Shown: positions 7,292 to 14,151 of the stretch, in pieces
Position numbering within the stretch: position 1 is the stretch's first letter
How the letters are laid out: every line of letters begins with the position of its first letter
DNA from: Chloroflexota bacterium
GTDB lineage: Bacteria > Chloroflexota > UBA6077 > FW602-bin22 > JACPQP01
NCBI GenBank assembly: GCA_016190465.1
Contig: JACPQP010000579.1
Span: 1-19,440 of the forward strand
Direction: 5' to 3'
Length of the DNA: 19,440 nucleotides
Position numbers and translations under genes: made by a program
Notes under the pieces: generated by a model
What the model was told of the DNA's origin: nothing
The model's input: the letters and a program-made list of their open reading frames with translations, nothing else
The model's database searches: none

Positions 7292-8026
7292 TCAAGGCAG
7301 GTACCGGAGGGGGTCCCGGCGCTCGCCATCGACGCGGACCTCGAAGTGCAGGTGCGGACCGGTGACGTAGCCGGTCGCCCCGACGTAGCCGATCAGTTCC
7401 CCCTGATCGACCCGGTCGCCCTCCCCCGCGGCGCGCCGCGACAGGTGCGCGTAGAGCGTCTGGAGCCCGTCGCCGTGGTCGATCTTGATGTACCGGCCGA
7501 GACCGTGGTTCCACCCATCCTCCGACTCGACGACGACGCCGGCAGCGGCCGCCAGCACGGGCCAGCCTGTTTTCGCCGCGATGTCCAGCCCTGGGTGGTA
7601 GCCGAGCATCCAGTAGGGACCGCGCTCGCCGAAGTACGTCGAGATGCCGCCGCGGGCCGGCCAGATGAACGGTGCCCGCTCACCGCCGCGCGCCGAGCGG
7701 GAGGACCGCTCGGCCATCGGGATGACCAGGACCTGTCCGACGCGCAAGCGATGGACGTCGAGGATGTTGTTGACGGCGGCCAGCCAGTCGAGATCGACAT
7801 CGTGGGCCAGGGCGATACCCAGCAAGGAGTCACCCTCTTCGACGACGTATCGCTCGCTCCCGATCGCGGGCAAGGCCATCGTGAGTCCGTCGTACGAGGA
7901 GAGAGAGGGGTCCGGATCGTCTTCTGCGCCGAGCGTGGCCGGGCCCGTCGCCAGGGCGAGGAAGATGGCCAGGATGATGGCCAGAGGCAAGAAGGGGGAA
8001 TGTTGTGGCAAGGCGTACACCTCCAT
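7292..8026 (-). CDS. Secreted LysM-M23 peptidoglycan endopeptidase
   Basis: From ATG at 8026 the protein has 244 residues: a hydrophobic signal segment (about 12-33), a LysM peptidoglycan-binding domain (about 59-103, RYVVEEGDSLLGIA to QVLVIP), and a C-terminal M23/LytM zinc peptidase domain (about 115-244). Zinc ligands are His144 and Asp148 (HPGLD) and His227 (HLHFE). His194 (YAHLS) and His225 complete the catalytic set, so it should be active. It would cut peptide cross-links in the cell wall during growth or division. An upstream GTG at 8176 would add 50 low-complexity Pro/Ala/Arg residues before the signal sequence and is less likely, although no clear Shine-Dalgarno precedes 8026. Its end faces the convergent dehydratase gene. 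Confidence 0.9.
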   Translation of the reverse strand: MEVYALPQHSPFLPLAIILAIFLALATGPATLGAEDDPDPSLSSYDGLTMALPAIGSERYVVEEGDSLLGIALAHDVDLDWLAAVNNILDVHRLRVGQVLVIPMAERSSRSARGGERAPFIWPARGGISTYFGERGPYWMLGYHPGLDIAAKTGWPVLAAAAGVVVESEDGWNHGLGRYIKIDHGDGLQTLYAHLSRRAAGEGDRVDQGELIGYVGATGYVTGPHLHFEVRVDGERRDPLRYLP

Positions 8027-8222
8027 CGGCGCGGCCAAACGGACGCGCCGAAGTGGTCCGGGCGGCAGTGCCCTGGGCGGCCGGTGGCCAGCGGCGCTCG
8101 CCGGCGCGGGAGCCTCGCGCGTCGCTGTGACGGGAGGCGGCGGCCCCCGAGAGAGGCCCGACGCAGCGCCGAGCACTGCATCGAAGTGGTGGCCAACACC
8201 AGCCTGGTCTCCTGCCCGCGTT

Positions 8223-8251
8223 ACTTTAACACAGTTCTAACGCCCATACAA
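8223..8251 (-). promoter_or_regulatory. Probable promoter for the LysM-M23 gene
   Basis: On the minus strand TTGTAT (8251-8246) and TAAAGT (8228-8223) are 17 bases apart, inside an AT-rich island in otherwise GC-rich DNA. The match to consensus is moderate. Transcription would run leftward into the LysM-M23 gene. Confidence 0.4.
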
Positions 8252-8325
8252 GCGTCCGGCGGCTGCCGGGGGTGCACCGCCCGTTTGTGAGACGGTGGAC
8301 GGGAAGCGGGGAGCGTGCAGAACAG

Positions 8326-8354
8326 TTGTCCTCTCCGCGCTGGTCCAGTAGAAT
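8326..8354 (+). promoter_or_regulatory. Promoter placed for a near-leaderless transcript
   Basis: TTGTCC (8326-8331) and TAGAAT (8349-8354) have a 17-base spacer. The ATG of the AI-2E gene is at 8364, only 9 bases after the -10 box, so the transcript would begin about 2-4 bases before the start codon. There is no Shine-Dalgarno, which fits leaderless translation. Confidence 0.6.
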
Positions 8355-8363
8355 AGTGGTGAA

Positions 8364-9662
8364 ATGCAACGTGATCCGTGGTTCCGCGCGCTCCTGGTGC
8401 TTGGCGTCATCATTGCGCTGTTCCATCTGGGCTCCCAGCTCTGGCAGCTCGCTCGGCACTTCGGCGACATCATTGTTGTGTTCTTCCTGGCCTGGCTGCT
8501 GGCGTTCTGCTTGCGCCCGCTGGTGCGTGCGCTGGAGCTCGTCTTGCGCTTCCCTCGGCCGTTGGCGACCGGGGTCGTGTACCTGGCGCTCTTCGTCGCC
8601 CTGGGAGTCATCGGGTTCCTGATCGTCCCGGGACTGGTGACCCAGCTCGTTCAGTTCGGCGATGCGCTGCCCGGCTACCTGGAACAGCTTCCGGGGCTGC
8701 TCGGCTCGGTGGAGGCGCAGCTCCACGCGCGGAACGTCCCGCTCGGGCTGGGCGATGTGTTTCAGGGACAGAGCTACGGTGCCCAGATGGAACGCGTCGT
8801 GTCGCGCCTGGTCGAGAACACGGTGGCCGTCGCCAGCGGATTGGCCTCGGCGGTGGTGGCGATCTCGATCGTCGTCGTGCTCTCGTTTTACTTCGTCCTC
8901 GACGGGGGGCGGCTCGTCGAGTCGATCATCAGCACGATCCCCGGCCCGTATGAGACTGAGGCCCGGCTGTTCTTCGAGAGCGTGGGCCGCGCGTTCGGGG
9001 GATATCTTCGGGGGACGTTCATCCAGGTCGCCATCTTCGCCGTCGGCACGGCGGTAGTGATGGCGGGGGCCAGACTCCCGTACCTGCTGCTCGCCAGTGT
9101 CGCGAGCGGCCTGTTTGTGCTCGTCCCGTTTGTCGGGCCGACTCTGGCCATGGTCGTTCCGATCGCCATCGCGATGTTCAGCGCCGCGACCTGGACCGAC
9201 GTCCTGCTCGTGACCACGGCGATGCTGGTGCTGCAAGTGATCGTGGTCAACGTCGTCGCCCCAAAGGTGATGGGGGACAGCGTTGGCCTGCACCCGCTGG
9301 TGGTGTTCCTGGCGCTGCTGGTCGGGGCCAAACAGGCGGGTCTGGCGGGCGCCCTGTTCGGGGTGCCGGTGGCCGCGGTCATCTACGCCAGCGTGCTGAT
9401 CCTGCTCCGCCTCGCTCTCCCCGACCTCCCAGTCGCCGGCGACATCGCCCGGGCACACGGCAGCTTGCCGGCTCGTCCCGATGGGCTGGCCCGACTGCGA
9501 GCGACGGTCGGTGGCGCCTTCACCCGCCGCTTCTCCGAGCGGCCTGAGCAGCCAGTCCCACGTGGGGGAGAGGGGGTGAGCTCCGCCCCTTCCCCCCTGG
9601 TGGGGGAAGGGGTTGGGGTAGAGGGGGGCCCTCGATTCTCGTCGCCGGAGGGTGACGCGTGA
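8364..9662 (+). CDS. AI-2E family transporter
   Basis: This 432-residue multi-pass membrane protein matches the AI-2E/PerM family: paired N-terminal helices (about 8-50), another at 70-90, a soluble segment (about 95-150), then several helices to about 350. Family-typical stretches include SFYFVLDGG (about 174-182), GGYLRG (212-217) and a late segment around VVNVVAPKVMGDSVGLHPLVV (294-314). Members export small signals or ions; the substrate here is unknown. The last 40 or so residues are atypical: about 395-425 are encoded by two adjacent copies of the pyrimidine-rich intergenic repeat and read as Gly/Val/Glu/Pro-rich tail. It overlaps the glycerol kinase gene by 4 bases (GTGA). Confidence 0.9.
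   Translation: MQRDPWFRALLVLGVIIALFHLGSQLWQLARHFGDIIVVFFLAWLLAFCLRPLVRALELVLRFPRPLATGVVYLALFVALGVIGFLIVPGLVTQLVQFGDALPGYLEQLPGLLGSVEAQLHARNVPLGLGDVFQGQSYGAQMERVVSRLVENTVAVASGLASAVVAISIVVVLSFYFVLDGGRLVESIISTIPGPYETEARLFFESVGRAFGGYLRGTFIQVAIFAVGTAVVMAGARLPYLLLASVASGLFVLVPFVGPTLAMVVPIAIAMFSAATWTDVLLVTTAMLVLQVIVVNVVAPKVMGDSVGLHPLVVFLALLVGAKQAGLAGALFGVPVAAVIYASVLILLRLALPDLPVAGDIARAHGSLPARPDGLARLRATVGGAFTRRFSERPEQPVPRGGEGVSSAPSPLVGEGVGVEGGPRFSSPEGDA
9555..9640. repeat. Hairpin repeat copy C, inside coding sequence
   Basis: CCCCTTCCCCC (9586-9596) and GGGGGAAGGGG (9602-9612) are perfect 11-base arms with a 5-base loop. On the left lies a G-rich half element ending in GGGGGTGAG. The block sits within the last 110 bases of the AI-2E open frame and supplies the tail of that protein. 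Confidence 0.7.
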
Positions 9663-11167
9663 GCCGGCCGCATCCCTGTCACGTCCTGGCCATCGATCAG
9701 GGGACGACCGGCACGACGGCGCTGATCGTCGGTCCCGAGGGGACGGTCGTCGCCCGGGGCTACCGGGAGATCACCCAGCATTACCCGCGGCCCGGCTGGG
9801 TCGAGCACGATCCGGACGAGATCTGGGAGCGCAGTCTGGCCGCCGTCGACCAGACGTTGGCCACGGCCGGGCTCACCAGCCGTGATCTCGCAGCCATCGG
9901 CATCGCCAACCAGCGAGAAACGACGATGCTGTGGGATGCCCGCACCGGCCGGCCGGTTGATCGGGCCATCGTCTGGCAGTGTCGGCGCACCGCTCCGCTC
10001 TGCGAGGCGCTGAAGCAGACCGGCCACGAACCGCTCATCCGGGCGCGAACCGGCCTGGTGGTCGATGCGTACTTCTCGGGCACGAAGATGCGCTGGCTCC
10101 TCGACCGCGATCCGGCCCGCCACGAGCGAGCTGCCTCGGGCGAGCTGCGCTTTGGCACGGTCGATAGCTGGTTGCTCTGGAAGCTCACCGGTGGCCGGCT
10201 CCACGCGACCGACTGTTCGAACGCGTCGCGCACGCTCCTCTACAACGTCTACGAGCGGCGCTGGGACCCGACATTGCTCGAGCTGCTCGGCGTCCCGGTC
10301 GAGTCGCTGCCGGCAGTGCTGCCAAGCTCGGGCCACCTCGGCGAGACGGTGGGCGCCGGGCCCATCGGTGCGGGCGTGCCCATCGCCGGGGTCGCCGGCG
10401 ATCAGCAGGCGGCGCTGTTTGGGCAGGGCTGTGATCGCCCCGGAATGGCCAAGTCGACCTACGGCACCGGGAGCTTCCTGTTGATGCACACGGGCCCACA
10501 CGCCGCCGCCTTGCCGCGGGGGCTGCTGACGACCATCGCCTGGGGGATCAACGGCGGGGTCGAGTACGCGCTGGAGGGAGCCGTCTTCATCGCCGGCGCA
10601 GCCGTCCAGTGGTTGCGGGACGAACTGGGACTGCTGCGGAGCGCCGCCGACAGCGAGGCGCTCGCCCGAAGCATCCCCGACACTGGCGGCGTCTACCTGG
10701 TACCCGCGTTCGTGGGGCTTGGCTCGCCTCACTGGGACATGTACGCGCGCGGCACGATCCTCGGGCTGACCCGTGGCACCAACCGCGCCCACCTTGTCCG
10801 CGCGGCGCTGGAGGCGATCGCCTACCAGACGCGGGACGTCGTCGACGCGATGAGCCGAGAGGCGGGGATCCCGCTGGGTGAGCTGCGTGTCGACGGCGGG
10901 GCGGCGGCCAACGACTTCCTCTGTCAGTTTCAGGCCGACATCCTCGAGGCACCGGTCGTGCGACCCCGCGTCACCGAGACGACCGGACTGGGTGCCGCCT
11001 ACCTGGCCGGATTGGCGGTCGGCGTCTGGCGATCCCGCGATGAGCTCGCCGGGCTGTGGCAGGCCGAGCGCCGCTTCGAGCCGCGGATGCCCGCCTCCGA
11101 GCGCGAGCGGCTCTACGGCGGCTGGCGGCGGGCCATCGAGCGCTCGCGGGCGTGGGCGACGGAATGA
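9659..11167 (+). CDS. glpK: Glycerol kinase
   Basis: FGGY-family kinase of 502 residues, the standard length for glycerol kinase, which phosphorylates glycerol to sn-glycerol 3-phosphate with ATP in the cytoplasm. Clear landmarks are the phosphate loop DQGTTGTTA (13-21), NQRET (84-88) for glycerol contact, VDAYFSGTKMRWLLD, DSWLLWKLTGG, Asp248 in GVAGDQQAALFGQG as the catalytic base, and the second FGGY signature around RVDGGAAANDFLCQFQADI. The GTG start at 9659 overlaps the upstream stop (GTGA), and CGGAGGG lies about 7 bases before it, so translation is coupled to the AI-2E gene. No glpF or glpD is nearby, so it is detached from a usual glp cluster. Confidence 0.96.
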   Translation: MSRPHPCHVLAIDQGTTGTTALIVGPEGTVVARGYREITQHYPRPGWVEHDPDEIWERSLAAVDQTLATAGLTSRDLAAIGIANQRETTMLWDARTGRPVDRAIVWQCRRTAPLCEALKQTGHEPLIRARTGLVVDAYFSGTKMRWLLDRDPARHERAASGELRFGTVDSWLLWKLTGGRLHATDCSNASRTLLYNVYERRWDPTLLELLGVPVESLPAVLPSSGHLGETVGAGPIGAGVPIAGVAGDQQAALFGQGCDRPGMAKSTYGTGSFLLMHTGPHAAALPRGLLTTIAWGINGGVEYALEGAVFIAGAAVQWLRDELGLLRSAADSEALARSIPDTGGVYLVPAFVGLGSPHWDMYARGTILGLTRGTNRAHLVRAALEAIAYQTRDVVDAMSREAGIPLGELRVDGGAAANDFLCQFQADILEAPVVRPRVTETTGLGAAYLAGLAVGVWRSRDELAGLWQAERRFEPRMPASERERLYGGWRRAIERSRAWATE

Positions 11168-11174
11168 TTTGACC

Positions 11175-12362
11175 TTAGCTCATCACGGACGTGACCACCA
11201 CGTCCGGTAGCTTGCGCAGGTCCAGCTCGATCGGGTCGATGCGCTCGTTCTTCGCGTTCCACAGCACCCGCACGATCGGCCGGTCCAGCTTGACCCGATC
11301 CACGCGGGCGACGACCCCTCGATAGCCGGCGAGGTCGCCAGTCTTCACCACGACGTCGCTCCCAACGGGGTAGACCGGGAGGATCGCGAGCAGCTCCTGG
11401 ACGATCTCCCGGTTCAGGTGGTCACCAGCCAGATCGCGGAGGGCGCGCGCGACGGCATCCGGCGCAAACGCCCGGCGATGCGGGCGGTCGGAGCCCAGCG
11501 CATCGTACACGTCGGCCACCGCCGCGATCTCGGCCATCAGCAGGATGCGACCCCGCTCGTGTCGCTCGTGGCTGAACCGGAAGATCCGGTTGGTGCCGCG
11601 CAAGCCACGGGGATAGCCTTTACCATCCTGCCGTTCGTGGTGCTGGTAGGCGATGTGGTTGGTGATCGGGTCGGCGCCGCGCATCGTGCGCAGCAGCTCG
11701 TAGCCCAGCGCCGGGTGCTGCTTGACTCGCTCCACTTCCTCCGGTGTCAGCGGGCCCGGTTTCTGGAGGATCGCCCGGTCGACGAAGACGTTGCCGATAT
11801 CCATGACGATACAGCCCTGGGCGAGCTGGCTCAGCTTGTGGTGGTCGAAGTGGAGCCGCTTGCCGATCATCACGGCGGCGATGGCGGCGTCGAGGGCGTG
11901 AAAGAAGAGGTAGCTGTCGTGTGAGCGCAGGCTGCTCAGACCGGTCATCACGTCGGCGCCCAGCACCTCGTCGACGATGGCCTTGATATCGGTGACGAGA
12001 TCCTCGTATCCCTCGGCGTCGGCGACCGACTCCCGGAACTCCCGCGAGCGCAGGCCGGCCCGCAGGCGGCTTGGCGGCGCCGCACGCAGGTTGGCGCTGG
12101 CCTTCTCCAACGTGCTGTAGAGACGGTAGAGGTTGCGCGTCGCGACCCGGCGGACCCGGTCCGAGACGATATCCTCGATCTCGATGTCGTCGGTGAGGCC
12201 ATCCGAGATGTAGAGGAACACGTAGCCCCGGTCCTTCAGATACTGGATGTACCGGTCCGTCAGGGCGACACTCGCGTTCAACAGGGTGTCGCCGCGCTCG
12301 TTGAAGATGGCCCGAGCGAGCACCATGCCCGGCTCGGCGTGGTGGATCGAGACCCGTCGCAT
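11175..12362 (-). CDS. HD-GYP-type protein with degenerate HD motif
   Basis: From ATG 12362 the protein has 395 residues. The N-terminal region (about 1-60) has the GMVLARAIF and LLNASVALTDRYIQYL pattern seen before HD-GYP domains. The HD-GYP domain covers about 140-310. Members cleave cyclic-di-GMP using a metal centre. Here the first His (155), His216, HHE (241-243), GYP (249-251) and Asp284 are present, but the central HD reads Met187-Asp188 in MDIGN where LHDIGK is usual. A metal ligand is therefore missing and activity is doubtful. Ten or so extra residues rich in Arg/His lie after the GYP block. A C-terminal segment (about 332-395) resembles a small beta barrel. AAGGGG 5 bases before ATG 12362 favours this start over GTG 12368. 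It could still bind nucleotide or act as a regulator. Confidence 0.88.
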   Translation of the reverse strand: MRRVSIHHAEPGMVLARAIFNERGDTLLNASVALTDRYIQYLKDRGYVFLYISDGLTDDIEIEDIVSDRVRRVATRNLYRLYSTLEKASANLRAAPPSRLRAGLRSREFRESVADAEGYEDLVTDIKAIVDEVLGADVMTGLSSLRSHDSYLFFHALDAAIAAVMIGKRLHFDHHKLSQLAQGCIVMDIGNVFVDRAILQKPGPLTPEEVERVKQHPALGYELLRTMRGADPITNHIAYQHHERQDGKGYPRGLRGTNRIFRFSHERHERGRILLMAEIAAVADVYDALGSDRPHRRAFAPDAVARALRDLAGDHLNREIVQELLAILPVYPVGSDVVVKTGDLAGYRGVVARVDRVKLDRPIVRVLWNAKNERIDPIELDLRKLPDVVVTSVMS

Positions 12363-12414
12363 CCTCACCCCTTGTCGTTGATGTGAGCGTTCAGTGACCG
12401 GCGATCAGCCCCCG

Positions 12415-12420
12415 ATTATA
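12415..12420 (-). promoter_or_regulatory. -10 box for the HD-GYP gene
   Basis: The minus strand reads TATAAT exactly, about 55 bases before the start codon. No good -35 box is visible at 16-18 bases, so an activator may be needed or a different sigma factor used. A second minus-strand TATAAT lies at 12562-12557. Confidence 0.45.
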
Positions 12421-12602
12421 TGAGGGCCAGTCACGATTCGCCGGTGCCGCGCCGGGAGCGGTTCAGGACGGGTTCGGCTGTCGCAGCCGGACGGCCTGCA
12501 CTCGTTGTGCGCCCAGTCCCGGCGTTGGGGCGCTCCCGAACCATGACCGGGCCTCGATTATATCAAGGCATCCGGGCTGTTCTCTCGCTTCACGAAACCT
12601 GC

Positions 12603-12631
12603 TTGACGTGGCCACTCCGGTCTGCTATTAC
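12603..12631 (+). promoter_or_regulatory. Extended -10 promoter for the sugar isomerase gene
   Basis: TTGACG (12603-12608) and TATTAC (12626-12631) are 17 bases apart, and TG at 12623-12624 gives an extended -10. Transcription should begin near 12638, producing a leader of about 160 bases that contains both copies of the duplicated hairpin. Confidence 0.65.
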
Positions 12632-12660
12632 AGAGGAAAGGGCCAGGCGGTCTGCCTCAG

Positions 12661-12778
12661 TCGAGCGTACCCGTCGGAGGGTACTGAAAGAGCACGATTG
12701 GCCACCTATTCACTCACGAGCCGAGCGCACCCGTCGGAGGGTACTGAAAGGCCGAGCACGATTGACCTATTCACTCGC
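12661..12778 (+). repeat. Tandem 60-bp leader duplication with hairpin
   Basis: Two units start at 12661 and 12721. Bases 12662-12690 and 12722-12750 match at all but one position. Copy 1 forms GTACCC-gtcgga-GGGTAC (12666-12683); copy 2 has one changed base in that stem. The following stretch (AGCACGATTG...ACCTATTCACTC) is also duplicated with small indels. The array sits between promoter and ribosome binding site of the sugar isomerase gene and may be a tandem RNA regulator or a pair of operators. Confidence 0.75.
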
Positions 12779-12797
12779 ATAGGGAGGAGATGACATC

Positions 12798-13799
12798 ATG
12801 GCACGCCCGGTCACACTCTTTACCGGACAGTGGGCCGATCTCCCACTGGAGAAGCTCGCGGCGATGGCCAAGGGCTGGGGCTACGACGGGCTGGAGCTCG
12901 CCTGCTGGGGCGACCACTTCGAGGTAGACAAGGCGCTGGCAGACGACGGCTACGTCCGCCGCAAGCGGGACTTGCTCGCTCGCCACGGGTTGCAGTGCTT
13001 CGCCATCAGCACCCACCTGGTTGGCCAGTGCGTCGCCGATCGGTTGATCGACGAGCGACATCGAGGCATCATCTCGCCGCAGATCTGGGGCGATGGCGAC
13101 CCCGAGGGGGTTCGACGGCGCGCCGCCGAGGAGGTCAAGAATACTGCCCGCGCCGCCGCGGCCTTCGGCGTCAAGCAGGTCAACGGCTTCACCGGCTCGC
13201 CGATCTGGCATCTGATCTACTCCTTCCCCCCGAACAACTGGGACGCCATCGAGGCCGGCTACCGCGAGTTCGCCGATCGGTGGAACCCCATCATCGACGT
13301 GTTCGATCAGGTGGGTGTGCACTTCGGCCTGGAGGTTCACCCGACCGAGATCGCCTATGATATCGTGACCACCGAGAAGGCGCTGGCGGCGATCGGGCGC
13401 CGGCCGGGGTTCGGCATCAACTTCGACCCGAGCCACCTGTACCACCAGTTCGTCGACCCGGTGCTGTTCATCGAGACCTTCGCCGACCGGATCTACCACG
13501 TCCACGTCAAGGAGAGCGTCCGGCGCCTGAACGGCCGCACCAGCATCCTCGGGTCGCACCTCGACTTCGGCGACGCGCGGCGCGGCTGGGACTTCGTCTC
13601 GCCCGGGCACGGCGGTGTCCCCTGGGAGCAGGTCTTCCGCGCGCTCACGCGCACCGGTTACAGCGGTCCGCTCTCGGTCGAGTGGGAGGACAGCGGTATG
13701 GCCCGCGAGTTCGGCGCGCCGGAGGCGTGCGCCTTCGTCAAGAAGCTCGACTTCCCGCCGAGCGGCCGGGCCTTCGACGCCGCGTTCAAGCAGGCTTAG
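12798..13799 (+). CDS. Sugar phosphate isomerase/epimerase-like TIM-barrel protein
   Basis: This 333-residue cytoplasmic protein belongs to the xylose-isomerase-like / AP endonuclease 2 TIM-barrel superfamily. The divalent metal site is visible as Glu179 (FGLEVHPTE), Asp210 with His213 (FDPSH), His236 (YHVHVKE) and Glu295 (SVEWED). N-terminal GYDGLEL and the Trp/Gly-rich region near 95-135 are typical of sugar and inositol isomerases or epimerases; the substrate is not readable. GGGAGGAG at 12782-12789 lies about 8 bases before the ATG and fixes the start. It has a strong promoter and structured leader of its own. The convergent lactonase gene downstream suggests a shared sugar pathway, though on the other strand. 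Confidence 0.9.
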   Translation: MARPVTLFTGQWADLPLEKLAAMAKGWGYDGLELACWGDHFEVDKALADDGYVRRKRDLLARHGLQCFAISTHLVGQCVADRLIDERHRGIISPQIWGDGDPEGVRRRAAEEVKNTARAAAAFGVKQVNGFTGSPIWHLIYSFPPNNWDAIEAGYREFADRWNPIIDVFDQVGVHFGLEVHPTEIAYDIVTTEKALAAIGRRPGFGINFDPSHLYHQFVDPVLFIETFADRIYHVHVKESVRRLNGRTSILGSHLDFGDARRGWDFVSPGHGGVPWEQVFRALTRTGYSGPLSVEWEDSGMAREFGAPEACAFVKKLDFPPSGRAFDAAFKQA

Positions 13800-14055
13800 C
13801 CCCTCACCCCCAGCCCCCTCTCTCACAGGGGTAGGTGTCGCGGTGGAGTAGCCCTGCGATCCCGCGGGGACTTCCTTCCTGAGTGGGGCGGGCGGTCGCT
13901 GAAGTCGCGGGCTACCGTTACGAAGTCGGCCTGTGCCGACTTCCGTAGCCCGCGAAGGCGGGCTCCATAACGGTAGCTCGCGACTTTCGTCGCCGAGCAC
14001 CCTCCCCGCCGATCCCTACCCCGGTGAGCCCACGCTGCAGGAGAGGGGGAGGGGC
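13800..14055. repeat. Nested hairpins and repeat copies D and E
   Basis: Copy D (13800-13835) begins CCCTCACCCCCAGCCCC and copy E lies at 14004-14055. Between them is a compound hairpin: GCGGGCTAC (13907-13915) pairs with GTAGCCCGC (13945-13953), and inside GAAGTCGGC (13922-13930) pairs with GCCGACTTC (13935-13943). A further inverted copy of the left arm, TAACGGTAGCTCGCGACTTT, starts near 13968. The 351-base gap between the two convergent genes holds no open frame I would call. Confidence 0.7.
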
Positions 14056-14134
14056 CAGCGCCTCGTCGCGGAAAACGGCTACGGCGGCGGCCGCGGAGTC
14101 AGGCCGGCGCGGGCGAACCGCTGGTCGAACGAAC

Positions 14135-14151
14135 AGGAGCTGACAGCTCCT
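14135..14151 (-). terminator. Possible terminator stem after the SMP-30 gene
   Basis: AGGAGCTGACAGCTCCT is a 7-bp stem with a 3-base loop directly at the stop codon of the minus-strand lactonase gene. On that strand it is followed by GTTCGTTC, a weak T-containing run. GAGCTGACAGCT also occurs at 2107-2118, just after the C39 gene, suggesting a recurring 3'-end motif. Confidence 0.4.

Larger units (their letters stand above)
8027..8363. other. Divergent intergenic region
   Basis: These 337 bases separate the leftward M23 peptidase gene and the rightward AI-2E gene. They hold one promoter candidate for each direction (8223-8251 minus, 8326-8354 plus). If the peptidase starts at 8026, its leader is nearly 200 bases and GC-rich. 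I see no RNA gene or convincing small open frame here. Confidence 0.5.
12369..12797. other. Divergent regulatory region, 429 bases
   Basis: It separates the leftward HD-GYP gene from the rightward sugar isomerase gene. It holds a TATAAT box for the leftward gene, a second CGATTATAT motif at 12555-12563, a CGGCTG/CAGCCG stem at 12475-12489, an inverted pair CGGGAG CG/CGCTCCCG (12453-12460 and 12531-12538), the rightward promoter and a duplicated leader hairpin. Short open frames across it are composed of the duplicated sequence and do not look coding. Confidence 0.6.

Noticed and set aside
7232..8290. 352-codon plus-strand open frame
   Set aside because: It is opposite the LysM-M23 gene, which has clear domains and zinc ligands.
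12661..12778. Two-unit CRISPR-like array (29-base near-identical repeats ending GAAAG, 31-base spacing)
   Set aside because: The intervening and following sequences are also alike, so this is a tandem 60-base duplication in a leader and not repeats with unique spacers. No cas genes are present.
12420..12793. Short plus-strand open frames of 120 and 61 codons
   Set aside because: They consist largely of the promoter region and duplicated leader and show no family-like sequence.
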